From Pseudomonas sp. TH41 (GTDB lineage Bacteria > Pseudomonadota > Gammaproteobacteria > Pseudomonadales > Pseudomonadaceae), in NCBI RefSeq assembly GCF_016650695.1, contig NZ_JAEKFH010000003.1, positions 62,001-126,000 of the forward strand: a stretch of 64,000 nt of DNA, in the 5' to 3' direction. Positions 9,109-18,310 of this stretch are shown here, piece by piece (positions within the stretch are counted from its first letter, which is position 1; every line of letters begins with the position of its first letter). Under the pieces are notes generated by a model that ran no database searches, had not been told where the DNA came from, and worked only from the letters and a program-made list of their open reading frames with translations. The translations under genes and the position numbers were made by a program.

Positions 9109-9921
9109 TTGGCCAAGATTCTCGTGGTTACATCCGGCAAGGGTGGTGTGGGTAAGACCACCACCAGCGCCGCTATCGGTACCGGCCTCGCTCTGCGCGG
9201 TCACAAAACAGTTATCGTCGACTTCGACGTCGGTTTGCGTAACCTCGACCTGATCATGGGTTGCGAGCGCCGCGTGGTGTATGACTTCGTCAACGTGGTC
9301 AACGGCGAAGCCAACCTGCAGCAAGCCCTGATCAAAGACAAACGCCTGGAAAACCTCTACGTACTGGCCGCCAGTCAGACTCGCGATAAAGACGCGCTGA
9401 CCGTGGAAGGCGTGGAAAAAGTGCTGATGGCACTGAAAGAAGATTTCGAATTCGTGGTGTGCGATTCGCCAGCGGGCATCGAGAAAGGCGCCCACCTAGC
9501 CATGTACTTCGCAGACGAAGCGATTGTCGTGACTAACCCGGAAGTGTCCTCGGTTCGTGACTCGGACCGCATGCTGGGCCTGCTGGCCAGCAAGTCGCGT
9601 CGCGCTGAAAAAGGCGAAGAACCGATCAAGGAACACCTGCTGCTGACCCGCTACAATCCGCAACGCGTCAGTGACGGTGAAATGCTCGGCGTCGAAGACG
9701 TCAAAGAAATTCTGGCCGTTACCCTGCTGGGTGTGATTCCGGAGTCCCAAGCGGTACTCAAGGCTTCCAACTCCGGCGTGCCAGTGATTCTCGACGATCA
9801 GAGCGACGCCGGTCAGGCGTACAGCGATGCGGTCGATCGTCTGCTGGGCAAAACCGTGGAGCATCGGTTTCTCGATGTAACGAAGAAAGGATTCTTTGAG
9901 CGTCTGTTTGGAGGCCGGTAA
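9109..9921 (+). CDS. minD: Septum site-determining ATPase MinD
   Basis: Membrane-cycling ParA/MinD-family ATPase that carries MinC to the membrane and oscillates under MinE. The deviant Walker A KGGVGKTT is at residues 11-18, the [14 protein letters not shown]alker A' region follows, and the C-terminal amphipathic membrane-targeting helix reads [12 protein letters not shown]. The start is TTG at 9109 with an AGGGGTGA ribosome site at 9095-9102; no ATG fits the conserved [13 protein letters not shown] beginning. The stop overlaps the minE start by one base, so the two are translationally coupled. Confidence 0.97.
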   Translation: MAKILVVTSGKGGVGKTTTSAAIGTGLALRGHKTVIVDFDVGLRNLDLIMGCERRVVYDFVNVVNGEANLQQALIKDKRLENLYVLAASQTRDKDALTVEGVEKVLMALKEDFEFVVCDSPAGIEKGAHLAMYFADEAIVVTNPEVSSVRDSDRMLGLLASKSRRAEKGEEPIKEHLLLTRYNPQRVSDGEMLGVEDVKEILAVTLLGVIPESQAVLKASNSGVPVILDDQSDAGQAYSDAVDRLLGKTVEHRFLDVTKKGFFERLFGGR

Positions 9922-10175
9922 TGAACATTTTTGACTTCTTTCGTGCTAACAAGAAGCCAAGTACCGCCTCGGTAGCGAAAGAGCGTCTACAGATCATCGT
10001 GGCGCATGAACGCGGCCAACGCAGTACCCCGGACTACCTGCCAGCCTTGCAGAAGGAACTGGTCGAGGTGATCCGCAAGTACGTCAATATCGGGTCCGAT
10101 GACGTGCACGTCGCCCTGGAAAACCAGGGCAGCTGCTCGATTCTGGAACTCAATATCACCCTGCCAGATCGCTGA
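9921..10175 (+). CDS. minE: Cell division topological specificity factor MinE
   Basis: 84-residue regulator that stimulates MinD ATPase and confines MinCD to the poles. The N-terminal [20 protein letters not shown] membrane/anti-MinCD segment is followed by the conserved [12 protein letters not shown] helix and the C-terminal dimer domain. Its ATG shares one base with the minD stop. Full length and apparently intact. Confidence 0.97.
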   Translation: MNIFDFFRANKKPSTASVAKERLQIIVAHERGQRSTPDYLPALQKELVEVIRKYVNIGSDDVHVALENQGSCSILELNITLPDR

Positions 10176-10219
10176 GTCGATCCGGCGGGAGCCACGGCGG
10201 TTCAGGCTTTCAGGCTTCA

Positions 10220-10302
10220 TGTAGGAGCGAGCTTGCTCGCGATGGTGTATCAGACACATTGATGTCGACTGACACACCATCGCGAGCAAGCTCGCTCCTA
10301 CA
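10220..10302. repeat. REP doublet (inverted pair)
   Basis: Arms TGTAGGAGCGAGCTTGCTCGCGA and TCGCGAGCAAGCTCGCTCCTACA with a loop that itself contains the complementary pieces GTGTATCAG... and CTGACACACCAT, so the paired region extends beyond the core arms. Located between minE and rluA. Confidence 0.92.
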
Positions 10303-10354
10303 GGGGACAGCGAGGGCCTGAGCCGCCGTTGGCGTTTGTTACGAGGCTGTTTTA

Positions 10355-10990
10355 ATGCCGCTGTCCAACATCCGCATCATCCATCAGGACGCCGCCGTAC
10401 TGGTGGTCGACAAACCTACCCTGCTGCTCTCGGTCCCCGGTCGGGCCGATGACAACAAGGATTGCCTGATTACCCGTCTGCAAGAAAACGGCTATCCAGA
10501 AGCGCGAATCGTCCATCGACTGGATTGGGAAACCTCCGGCATCATTCTGTTGGCCCGCGACCCGGACACTCATCGCGAACTGTCGCGGCAATTTCACGAC
10601 CGCGAAACCGAAAAAGCCTACACCGCGCTCTGCTGGGGCCAACCGGAACTGGACAGTGGCAGCATCGATCTGCCATTGCGCTACGACCCGCCGACCAAGC
10701 CGCGCCATGTGGTGGACCATGAATTTGGCAAACATGCCCTGACGTTCTGGCGTGTGCTGGAACGCTGCGGCGACTGGTGCCGTGTCGAACTGACGCCGAT
10801 CACCGGCCGCTCCCATCAGTTGCGCGTGCACATGCTATCCATCGGCCACCCACTGCTGGGAGACGGGCTGTACGCCCACGAGCAGGCGCTGGCTGCCTGG
10901 CCAAGGCTGTGCCTGCATGCGAGCATGCTCAGTTTCACTCACCCCCAGAGCGGCGAACGCCTGCGCTTCGAGTGCCCTGCCCCGTTTTAA
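10355..10990 (+). CDS. rluA: RluA-type pseudouridine synthase
   Basis: Converts uridine to pseudouridine in 23S rRNA and probably tRNA. 211 residues, the short form without an S4 domain, as in RluA. The catalytic motif HRLDWETSG has Asp57, and the LTPITGRSHQLRVHM segment with its conserved arginine is present. Follows minE in this order in pseudomonads, separated by a REP doublet. The ATG at 10355 is the first start of the frame. Confidence 0.93.
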   Translation: MPLSNIRIIHQDAAVLVVDKPTLLLSVPGRADDNKDCLITRLQENGYPEARIVHRLDWETSGIILLARDPDTHRELSRQFHDRETEKAYTALCWGQPELDSGSIDLPLRYDPPTKPRHVVDHEFGKHALTFWRVLERCGDWCRVELTPITGRSHQLRVHMLSIGHPLLGDGLYAHEQALAAWPRLCLHASMLSFTHPQSGERLRFECPAPF

Positions 10991-11010
10991 AGACCAATAC
11001 AATCTAAAAC

Positions 11011-11093
11011 TGTAGGAGCGAGCTTGCTCGCGATGGTGTGTCTGCTGCATTGATGTCAACTGACACACCATCGCGAGCAAGCTCGCTCCTACA
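11011..11093. repeat. REP doublet (inverted pair)
   Basis: Arms identical to those at 10220-10302 (TGTAGGAGCGAGCTTGCTCGCGA and its inverse), and the spacer is also nearly the same (GATGGTGTGTCTGCTGCATTGATGTCAACTGACACACCATC against GATGGTGTATCAGACACATTGATGTCGACTGACACACCATC). The spacer similarity indicates recent copying of the whole doublet. Confidence 0.92.
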
Positions 11094-11170
11094 GGGATCT
11101 TCCACAGCAGCCCGCCGCCAATTATGTGACCAATACGGTAAACTGGCGCCATTGCTGTCTGGAGCTACTT

Positions 11171-12460
11171 ATGCGCGAAGAGTTGAACCAAGGCCTGATC
11201 GACTTCCTCAAGGCCTCCCCTACCCCGTTCCATGCCACTGCCAGCCTTGTCCAGCGCCTGGAAGCGGCTGGCTATCAGCGTCTCGACGAGCGCGAGCCAT
11301 GGACGACCGAAGCCAACGGTCGTTACTACGTCACCCGTAACGATTCGTCGATTGTCGCGTTCAAGATGGGCCGTCATTCACCGTTGCACGGCGGCATTCG
11401 CCTGGTCGGCGCCCACACCGACAGCCCGTGCCTGCGAGTCAAACCCCAGCCGGAACTGCAACGCCAGGGCTTTTGGCAGCTGGGCGTCGAAGTCTATGGC
11501 GGCGCACTGCTCGCGCCGTGGTTCGACCGCGACCTGTCCCTGGCTGGCCGCGTAACCTTCCGCCGAGACGGCAAGGTCGAGAGCCAGCTGATCGATTTCA
11601 AGGCACCGATTGCCACCATCCCGAACCTGGCCATTCACCTCAATCGTGAAGCCAACATGGGGTGGGCGATCAACGCCCAGACCGAACTGCCGCCGATTCT
11701 TGCGCAATTTGCCGGTGACGAGCGCGTGGACTTCCGCGCCGTACTCACCGACCAACTCGCCCGGGAACACGGCCTGAACGCCGACGTCGTACTCGATTAC
11801 GAGCTGAGCTTCTACGACACCCAAAGCGCAGCAATCATCGGCCTGCATGGCGATTTCATTGCAGGCGCACGCCTGGATAACCTGTTGTCGTGCTACGCCG
11901 GCCTGCAAGCCTTGCTGACCGCCGAAACCGACGAAACCTGCGTGCTGGTCGCCAACGACCACGAAGAAGTCGGCTCCTGCTCCGCTTGCGGTGCCGATGG
12001 TCCGATGCTTGAGCAGACACTGCGTCGCCTGCTGCCCGAAGGTGATGAATTCGTACGGACCATTCAGAAATCCCTGCTGGTCTCGGCCGACAACGCCCAC
12101 GGCGTGCACCCGAACTACGCGGACAAACACGACGCCAACCACGGCCCGAAACTCAACGCCGGCCCGGTTATCAAGGTCAACAGTAACCAGCGCTACGCGA
12201 CCAACAGCGAAACCGCCGGATTCTTCCGCCATCTGTGCATGGCCGAAGAAGTACCGGTTCAGAGCTTCGTCGTGCGCAGCGACATGGGCTGCGGCTCGAC
12301 GATCGGCCCGATCACTGCCAGCCATCTGGGCGTGCGCACCGTGGACATCGGCCTGCCGACGTTCGCCATGCACTCGATCCGCGAGCTGTGCGGCAGCCAT
12401 GACCTGGCGCACCTGGTCAAAGTGTTGAGCGCGTTTTACGCCTGCCGCGAATTGCCGTAA
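11171..12460 (+). CDS. apeB: M18-family aspartyl/general aminopeptidase
   Basis: Cytosolic zinc aminopeptidase, 429 residues from the ATG at 11171 (GGAG ribosome site; an upstream frame extension is dropped). Metal-binding and catalytic features of M18 are visible: [13 protein letters not shown] with His82 and Asp84, [10 protein letters not shown] with the Glu-Glu pair, DNAHGVHPN, and [12 protein letters not shown] towards the C-terminus. Length agrees with the probable M18 aminopeptidase 2 of other pseudomonads. It stands alone between two REP doublets. Confidence 0.93.
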   Translation: MREELNQGLIDFLKASPTPFHATASLVQRLEAAGYQRLDEREPWTTEANGRYYVTRNDSSIVAFKMGRHSPLHGGIRLVGAHTDSPCLRVKPQPELQRQGFWQLGVEVYGGALLAPWFDRDLSLAGRVTFRRDGKVESQLIDFKAPIATIPNLAIHLNREANMGWAINAQTELPPILAQFAGDERVDFRAVLTDQLAREHGLNADVVLDYELSFYDTQSAAIIGLHGDFIAGARLDNLLSCYAGLQALLTAETDETCVLVANDHEEVGSCSACGADGPMLEQTLRRLLPEGDEFVRTIQKSLLVSADNAHGVHPNYADKHDANHGPKLNAGPVIKVNSNQRYATNSETAGFFRHLCMAEEVPVQSFVVRSDMGCGSTIGPITASHLGVRTVDIGLPTFAMHSIRELCGSHDLAHLVKVLSAFYACRELP

Positions 12461-12473
12461 CCCCGCATTACTC

Positions 12474-12573
12474 TGTAGGAGCGAGCTTGCTCGCGATGGA
12501 CGTGAACGATGACGCGTGCTGCCTGAAAGAATGCGCCGCCTTCAATTCCATCGCGAGCAAGCTCGCTCCTACA
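12474..12573. repeat. REP doublet (inverted pair)
   Basis: Arms TGTAGGAGCGAGCTTGCTCGCGA (12474-12496) and TCGCGAGCAAGCTCGCTCCTACA (12551-12573), with a 54-base spacer resembling that of the doublet at 4394 (ATGGACG...AACGAT...CCTG). Follows apeB. Confidence 0.92.
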
Positions 12574-12639
12574 GACAACACCCCAGGTGGCCCAAAAGCC
12601 ACCTAGACTTTAACTACCCCTTTCGACAAGGCAGTCGCC

Positions 12640-12816
12640 ATGATCTCGTTGTCCTCTTTTCACGCCATGCTGATCCCGATTCTTGCCGGGATGATCATGC
12701 TGGCAGTCGGCTTCAATTTTCGTGACAAAAACGCGGGGGTGTTCGCGATGTGGGTCGGCATGCTGACGATCCTCGCCACCGTGGTTTTCAAGATCCTCGC
12801 CAAACTCAACGAATAA
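12640..12816 (+). CDS. Small inner-membrane protein, 58 aa
   Basis: A 58-codon frame encodes two hydrophobic stretches, one around LIPILAGMIMLAVGFNF and one around VFAMWVGMLTILATVVFKIL, separated by a short charged loop (RDKNAG). That is a two-span hairpin membrane protein. It lies between apeB and the mechanosensitive channel gene, 78 bases before the latter. The ribosome site is weak. No function is recognised; coding is supported by the amphipathic pattern and GC-rich codon use. Confidence 0.6.
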   Translation: MISLSSFHAMLIPILAGMIMLAVGFNFRDKNAGVFAMWVGMLTILATVVFKILAKLNE

Positions 12817-12894
12817 ATCCTCACCCCCGGCTCGCATTGATTTTGGCGGGCTCGTACACTCGGTCGATCTGCCCATCCCAAGGTTGACCGCCTA

Positions 12895-15051
12895 GTGTTC
12901 GCTCGTCTTTTCACCCTGCCGTGTTTTCTCCTTGCCTGCCTAATGACGCTGCTGCCGATGGCGCCTGCCCAGGCCGTCGGTTTGCCGAGCCTGCTCAACA
13001 GCTCGGCGAAAACCCAGCCAGAGGCGCAAGCGCCCTTGGGGCAATCGCTGGACGACGTGATCAAGTCGCTGGAGAACGATCAGCAACGAACCCAGTTGCT
13101 GACGGACCTGAAGAAGTTGCGCGACGCCACTAAAAAGGCCCAGCCGACCGTCGAAGAAGGCGTGCTTGGCTTGATCGGTGGCACCCTGGCCAATTTCGAA
13201 AAGCAGTTTTCCGGGGCCGACAGCCCACTCAATCGCTGGTCCGAAGAGCTCGGCCTGGCCGAGGATGAGCTGAAGGCGCTGGTGCTGCCGGCCAATGAAT
13301 GGCTGCCAATCATTTTAGCCTTCGCCATGATTTTAATGGTCTGGAGTCTGCTGGCCGCCGCGCTGATCTGGCTCGGCCACCGGGTGCGCATGCGTTTCGG
13401 CCTGACCGAAGAACTACCGCAGCACCCCAAGGCCCTCGACATGTTGCGCTTCGCCCTGCGCAAACTCGGGCCATGGCTGATTGCCTTGGTGATAACGGTC
13501 TATATGAGCTACGCCCTGCCCTCTTCATTGGGTAAAAGCCTGGCCATGGTGCTGGCCTATGCATTGGTGGTCGGCACCTGTTTTTCAGCGATCTGCGTGA
13601 TCGCCTTTTCCGTGCTCGACGGCCCGCACCGCCACCGCGCCTTGTATATCCTGCGGCACCAGGCTTTTCGGCCGCTGTGGCTGATCGGCAGTTTCGCCGC
13701 CTTCGGTGAAGCCCTGAGCGATCCGAAGCTGGTCGACAGCCTCGGCACCCACCTGGCGCACACCGCATCGACGCTCGCCAACGTGCTGGCGGCGCTCTCG
13801 ACCGGGTTGTTCATCCTGCGGTTCCGGCGCCCGATTGCGCACCTGATCCGCAATCAGCCGCTGTCGCGCCGCCTCACTCGCCGGGCTTTGAGCGACACAA
13901 TCGACATTCTCGGGACCTTCTGGTATTTGCCGGCGCTGGTACTGGTGGGCATTTCGCTGTTCGCTACCTTCGTCTCCGCCGGCGACACCAGCACCGCGCT
14001 GCGTCAGTCGCTGATCTGCACCGTGTTGCTGGTGTTGTGCATGGTCATCAACGGACTGGTCCGCCGCCATGCCCTCAAACCGCAACGCGGCGTGAAGCGT
14101 CATGCGTTGTATTCGGATCGCCTGAAGAGCTTCTTTTACACCCTTGCCCATCTACTCGTCTGGCTGGCGTTCATCGAACTCGGCCTGCGGGTCTGGGGCA
14201 TGTCGCTGATTCGCTTTACCGAAGGCGAAGGCCATGAAGTCAGCGTCAAACTGTTCAGCCTCGGCGGCACGCTGATTTTTGCCTGGCTGATCTGGATTCT
14301 CAGTGACACCGCCGTGCACCACGCGCTCACCCGCTCGCGCAAAGGCCTGGCCAATGCTCGCGCGCAGACGATGATGCCGCTGATCCGCAACGTGTTGTTC
14401 GTGGCCATTTTCATCATTGCGCTGATCGTCGCTCTGGCGAACATGGGCATGAACGTTACGCCACTGCTGGCGGGTGCCGGCGTGATCGGCCTGGCCATCG
14501 GTTTCGGCGCGCAGTCGCTGGTTGCCGACCTGATCACCGGGCTGTTCATCATCATCGAAGACTCGCTGGCCATCGACGACTATGTGGATGTCGGCGGTCA
14601 CCTGGGCACTGTCGAGGGCCTGACCATTCGTACCGTACGCCTGCGGGACATCGATGGCATCGTCCACACCATCCCGTTCAGCGAAATCAAAAGCATCAAG
14701 AACTACTCCCGCGAATTCGGCTACGCCATCTTCCGGGTAGCGGTGCCCTCCAACATGGACATCGACAACGCGATCAAACTGATGCGCGAAGTCGGGCAGA
14801 AGATGCGCACCGACCCGCTGCAACGTCGCAACATCTGGTCGCCGCTGGAGATTCAAGGTGTGGAAAGTTTCGAGTCTGGCAATGCGATTCTTCGCGCTCG
14901 CTTCAAGACCGCGCCGATCAAGCAATGGGAGGTTTCCCGGGCGTTTAACCTGTCGCTCAAACGGCATCTGGATGAAGCTGGACTGGACCTGGCGACACCG
15001 CGCATGAGCGTGCATGTGGTTACGGCGGGGGGCGGGCCGGTAACGGAATAA
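12895..15051 (+). CDS. MscS-family mechanosensitive channel, YbiO-like
   Basis: A large 718-residue member of the small-conductance mechanosensitive channel family, similar in size to E. coli YbiO. A signal peptide (to about APAQA) and a ~100-residue periplasmic region with charged helices come first. Roughly ten membrane spans follow, and then the MscS core: pore helix GAGVIGLAIGFGAQSLVADLI, the FIIIEDSLAIDDYVDVGG beta domain and the VRLRDIDGIVHTIPFSEI segment. The GTG at 12895 is the start that gives a complete signal peptide. Likely opens on osmotic downshock. Confidence 0.9.
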   Translation: MFARLFTLPCFLLACLMTLLPMAPAQAVGLPSLLNSSAKTQPEAQAPLGQSLDDVIKSLENDQQRTQLLTDLKKLRDATKKAQPTVEEGVLGLIGGTLANFEKQFSGADSPLNRWSEELGLAEDELKALVLPANEWLPIILAFAMILMVWSLLAAALIWLGHRVRMRFGLTEELPQHPKALDMLRFALRKLGPWLIALVITVYMSYALPSSLGKSLAMVLAYALVVGTCFSAICVIAFSVLDGPHRHRALYILRHQAFRPLWLIGSFAAFGEALSDPKLVDSLGTHLAHTASTLANVLAALSTGLFILRFRRPIAHLIRNQPLSRRLTRRALSDTIDILGTFWYLPALVLVGISLFATFVSAGDTSTALRQSLICTVLLVLCMVINGLVRRHALKPQRGVKRHALYSDRLKSFFYTLAHLLVWLAFIELGLRVWGMSLIRFTEGEGHEVSVKLFSLGGTLIFAWLIWILSDTAVHHALTRSRKGLANARAQTMMPLIRNVLFVAIFIIALIVALANMGMNVTPLLAGAGVIGLAIGFGAQSLVADLITGLFIIIEDSLAIDDYVDVGGHLGTVEGLTIRTVRLRDIDGIVHTIPFSEIKSIKNYSREFGYAIFRVAVPSNMDIDNAIKLMREVGQKMRTDPLQRRNIWSPLEIQGVESFESGNAILRARFKTAPIKQWEVSRAFNLSLKRHLDEAGLDLATPRMSVHVVTAGGGPVTE

Positions 15052-15094
15052 CCCTCCCGACGAATACCTGACAGAGCCTCAGGACTCGATCCGA

Positions 15095-15241
15095 TGTAGC
15101 AGCTGCCGAGCCTGCGAGGCTGCGTTCGGCTGCGCAGCAGTCGTAAAACCGGACACTTCAGTCTTCCAGACGAACTGCGGCAACAGGTTTGGCGACTGCT
15201 GCGCAGCCGAACGCAGCCTCGCAGGCTCGGCAGCTGCTACA
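15095..15241. repeat. 49-bp perfect inverted repeat
   Basis: The 49-base arm at 15095-15143 (begins TGTAGCAGCTGCCGAGCC, ends GCGCAGCAGTCG) is an exact reverse complement of 15193-15241, with a 49-base spacer. Its outer bases resemble the other REP families here (TGTAG-AGCTGCCGA). It lies between the convergent mscS-like and deaD genes and can form a long hairpin on either transcript. Confidence 0.9.
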
Positions 15242-15247
15242 ACAGGC

Positions 15248-15280
15248 AAAAAAAATCCCCGAACCAGTCGGGGATTTTTT
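15248..15280. terminator. Bidirectional intrinsic terminator
   Basis: AAAAAAAATCCCCGA, a short ACCAG loop region and TCGGGGATTTTTT form a GC stem flanked by A- and T-tracts. It would end the helicase transcript on the minus strand and also stop read-through from the mscS-like gene. Confidence 0.85.
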
Positions 15281-15308
15281 ATGTTCGATCAATCAGCCCG
15301 GGGGCGGA

Positions 15309-16991
15309 TTAATCTTCGCGGTAGCGACGCAGCTTCAACTGCTTACCGGCAACGCGAGTGTCTTTCAGCTTGGTCAGCAGACGCTCCAGACCATCTTCCG
15401 GCAGCTCGACGAGGCTGAAGCTGTCACGCACCTGGATGCGACCGATAGCTTCACGAGCCAAGCCACCTTCGTTGAGGATGGCGCCCAGCAGGTTTTTGGC
15501 AGCGATACCGTCACGCGCACCCAGCGCGGTACGGCAACGAGCACGTCCTTCAGCCAATGGAACCGGAGCACGACGCTCACGATCACCACGGTCCGGACGA
15601 TCACCGGTACGCTCTGGACGATCGCTACGATCGCCACGCGGTGCGTTGTTCGGCACCAGTGGACGTTCTTTCTCGATCGCGGCCAGGGTCAGCGCCTGAG
15701 CGTTGGTCGCCTTGCGCAGCAGCGCAGCGGCCAGTGCACGCGGAGTGCAACCGATGTCGACGGTCAGGCGATCGAGCAGATCACCGTGAGTCGATTCGGC
15801 ATCAGCCACCAGTGGCGACAGGCTGTTGGTCAGTTTCTTGATGCGGGCATCGAGAACAGCCTGAGCGTCCGGAAGGCGAACTTCGGCCACTTTCTGACCG
15901 GTTACACGCTCGATCACTTGCAGCATGCGGCGCTCACGTGGAGTCACCAGCAACAGCGCACGACCTTCGCGACCCGCACGGCCGGTACGGCCGATACGGT
16001 GAACGTAGGACTCTGGGTCGTACGGCATGTCAACGTTGAAAACGTGAGTGATGCGCGGAACGTCCAGACCACGAGCAGCAACGTCGGTCGCCACAACGAT
16101 GTCCAGACGGCCATCCTTGAGGGATTCGATGACGCGTTCGCGTTGGTTCTGAGCAATGTCACCGTTCAGCGCAGCGGCTTTGTAGCCTTTGGCTTCCAGG
16201 GCACTGGCCAGGTCCAGGGTCGCTTGCTTGGTACGTACGAACATGATCAGGGCGTCGAAATCTTCGACTTCCAGCAGGCTCAATACAGCCGAGGTCTTCT
16301 GGTCAGCGTGAACCAACAGGTGAGCCTGTTCGATCGCGGTAACGGTCTGAGTCTTGGTCTGGATCTTCACGTGCTGTGGATCACGCAGGTGACGCTCAGC
16401 GATAGCACGGATCGACTGCGGCAAGGTGGCCGAGAACAATACGGTCTGACGGGTTGGAGGCAAGGCCTTGAAGATAACTTCGAGGTCGTCCATGAAACCC
16501 AGCTTGAGCATTTCATCAGCTTCGTCGAGAACCAGATGGTTCACGGTAGACAGCACTTTTTCGTCACGGCGCAAGTGGTCGCACAGACGGCCCGGCGTGG
16601 CGACAACGATCTGTGCGCCATTACGGATTGCTTTCAGTTGTGGACCCATAGGGGCGCCGCCGTAAACGGCCACAACGGTAACGCCTGGCATTTGCTTGGC
16701 GTAGGTTTCGAAAGCGGTTGCTACTTGCAGCGCCAACTCACGGGTTGGCGCCAGGATCAGGGCTTGCGGCTCGCGCTTGGCAGGATCGATGCGATGCAGG
16801 ATCGGCAGGGCGAACGCGGCGGTTTTACCCGTACCGGTTTGCGCCTGACCAATCATGTCGTGGCCGGCCATGATGATCGGGATCGATTGCTGCTGAATAG
16901 CCGAAGGTTCTTCGTAGCCAGTCGCGATGACGGCTGCAAGAATATTCGGATTAAGATTAAAAGCGGCGAAGCCGCCGGTTTCCTGGGTCAT
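15309..16991 (-). CDS. deaD: DEAD-box RNA helicase, CsdA/DeaD type
   Basis: ATP-dependent RNA helicase of ribosome assembly and cold adaptation. 560 residues from the ATG at 16991 (MTQETGGFAAFNLN); the longer frame upstream is not conserved-looking. Motifs in order: Q-motif GYEEPSAIQQQSIP, Walker A AQTGTGKT (50-57), PTRELA, TPGR, DEAD, SAT, and HRIGRTGRAGR. A basic/Asp-Arg-rich linker (about 440-485, repeated DRxxR) precedes a C-terminal DbpA-like RNA-binding domain. A 620-codon open frame on the opposite strand is an antisense shadow. Followed by an intrinsic terminator. Confidence 0.95.
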   Translation of the reverse strand: MTQETGGFAAFNLNPNILAAVIATGYEEPSAIQQQSIPIIMAGHDMIGQAQTGTGKTAAFALPILHRIDPAKREPQALILAPTRELALQVATAFETYAKQMPGVTVVAVYGGAPMGPQLKAIRNGAQIVVATPGRLCDHLRRDEKVLSTVNHLVLDEADEMLKLGFMDDLEVIFKALPPTRQTVLFSATLPQSIRAIAERHLRDPQHVKIQTKTQTVTAIEQAHLLVHADQKTSAVLSLLEVEDFDALIMFVRTKQATLDLASALEAKGYKAAALNGDIAQNQRERVIESLKDGRLDIVVATDVAARGLDVPRITHVFNVDMPYDPESYVHRIGRTGRAGREGRALLLVTPRERRMLQVIERVTGQKVAEVRLPDAQAVLDARIKKLTNSLSPLVADAESTHGDLLDRLTVDIGCTPRALAAALLRKATNAQALTLAAIEKERPLVPNNAPRGDRSDRPERTGDRPDRGDRERRAPVPLAEGRARCRTALGARDGIAAKNLLGAILNEGGLAREAIGRIQVRDSFSLVELPEDGLERLLTKLKDTRVAGKQLKLRRYRED

Positions 16992-17402
16992 GGGTCTGCC
17001 TCTAAGTGCATCCGCAAAGACCCATGCTCCAAAGCTGCGCATGCCGTGTAAGACTCAAGAGTCGCCCTGGCTGCTTTGTCGGCGGGGATTTGCGAAAACG
17101 AATGAATGAAAAAGATTCGTCAAGGGAGAGTCCGCTGTGCGGACGTGCAGCCGAAGCTGACTTCGGGGAATTGCGCTACCTAAACGCGGCCCGGTTAAAG
17201 GCCGGCGCGCACTATACCGGAATTAGCCCAAAAAGGGAGCATTATTTGTCGGAAAACTGACGGATACACCGTTATGTCACAGGCTTTGCGGATAATCGTG
17301 CAACGGTCTATTTTTCAAAGGCCCGGCCCTGCTGGCGATGGCGCTAAAACGGTTCACCCTTGTGACGCAGACCTGCCCCCTTCCCGCCCGAGGAATTGCT
17401 CC
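16992..17402. other. Divergent leader of deaD and crotonase gene
   Basis: 411 bases between the divergent deaD and enoyl-CoA hydratase starts. It holds a GC-rich inverted stretch (GGCCCGGTTAAAGGCCGGCG near 17190) and must contain the deaD promoter and a 5' leader, which in cold-shock helicases is often long. No gene is supported, although the crotonase frame is open from 17274. Confidence 0.5.
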
Positions 17403-18194
17403 ATGAATCAGCCCAGCTCCAGTCGAGTCAGCCGCGAACGGCACGGTCATGTCCTGTTGATCGGCCTGGATCGGGTGGCCAAGCGCAACGCCTTCGACCT
17501 CGACCTGCTCAACGAGCTCAGCCTGGCCTACGGCGAGTTCGAGGCGGACAGCGAGGCACGCGTCGCGGTGGTATTTGGCCATGGCGAGCATTTCACCGCC
17601 GGGCTCGATCTGATCAACGCCAGTGCGGCCCTGGCCGAAGGCTGGCAAGCACCGCCCGGTGGTTGTGATCCGTGGGGGGTGTTTGCCGGTCCCAGGGTCA
17701 GCAAACCGGTGATTGTGGCCGCGCAAGGCTACTGCCTGACCATCGGGATCGAATTGATGCTGGCGGCGGATATCAACCTGTGCGCCAGCAACACGCGATT
17801 CGCCCAGAAGGAGGTGCAGCGCGGCATCTTCCCGTTCGGCGGCGCCACGTTACGCCTTCATCAAGTGGCCGGTTGGGGTAATGCCATGCGCTGGCTGCTG
17901 ACCGGAGACGAGTTTGACGCCCATGACGCGTTGCACCTGGGGTTGGTGCAGGAAGTCATGGCCAGTGAGGATTTGCTGCCCCGGGCGATTGAATTGGCTG
18001 AGCGGATTGCCCGTCAGGCGCCGCTGGGGGTTCAGGCGACGTTGATGTCGGCGCGACAGGCTCGGTATGAAGGGGAAACAGCGGCGGCGCAGGGGTTGCC
18101 ACCGCTGGTGAAGAAGTTGTTGGCGAGTGAGGATGCCAAGGAAGGTGTGCGGTCGATGGTGGAGAAGCGACCGGGCGTCTTCAAAGGTTGTTGA
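17403..18194 (+). CDS. Enoyl-CoA hydratase/isomerase (crotonase) family protein
   Basis: 263-residue crotonase-fold protein, probably hydrating or isomerising an enoyl-CoA. The oxyanion segment GHGEHFTAGLDL is present, and both glutamates of the hydratase family appear (IGIELMLAADI and AQKEVQRGIFPFGGA). The ATG at 17403 has a GAGGA ribosome site 13 bases ahead; an upstream extension of the frame is rejected. It stands alone, divergent from deaD, with a second-family REP pair behind it. The substrate is not indicated by context. Confidence 0.88.
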   Translation: MNQPSSSRVSRERHGHVLLIGLDRVAKRNAFDLDLLNELSLAYGEFEADSEARVAVVFGHGEHFTAGLDLINASAALAEGWQAPPGGCDPWGVFAGPRVSKPVIVAAQGYCLTIGIELMLAADINLCASNTRFAQKEVQRGIFPFGGATLRLHQVAGWGNAMRWLLTGDEFDAHDALHLGLVQEVMASEDLLPRAIELAERIARQAPLGVQATLMSARQARYEGETAAAQGLPPLVKKLLASEDAKEGVRSMVEKRPGVFKGC

Positions 18195-18218
18195 AGCCAT
18201 TTGGCATAACACTCACCC

Positions 18219-18303
18219 TGTAGGAGCTGCCGAAGGCTGCGATCTTTTGATTTTCGCCTTTAAAAGCAAAATCAAAAGATCGCAGCCTTCGGCAGCTCCT
18301 ACA
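18219..18303. repeat. REP-like pair, second family, 36-bp perfect arms
   Basis: The 36-base arm at 18219-18254 (TGTAGGAGCTGCCGAAGGCT... ending GATTTT) is an exact inverse of 18268-18303 with a 13-base loop. It lies between convergent genes and could also act as a factor-independent terminator, since TTTTGATTTT closes the stem on one side. Confidence 0.9.
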
Positions 18304-18310
18304 GGTGCCA

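Noticed and set aside
15189..17051. A 620-codon open frame on the plus strand
   Set aside because: It lies entirely antisense to the DEAD-box helicase, whose motifs are all intact. Its translation is Gln/Thr-rich without domain features, a product of the codon pattern of the real gene.
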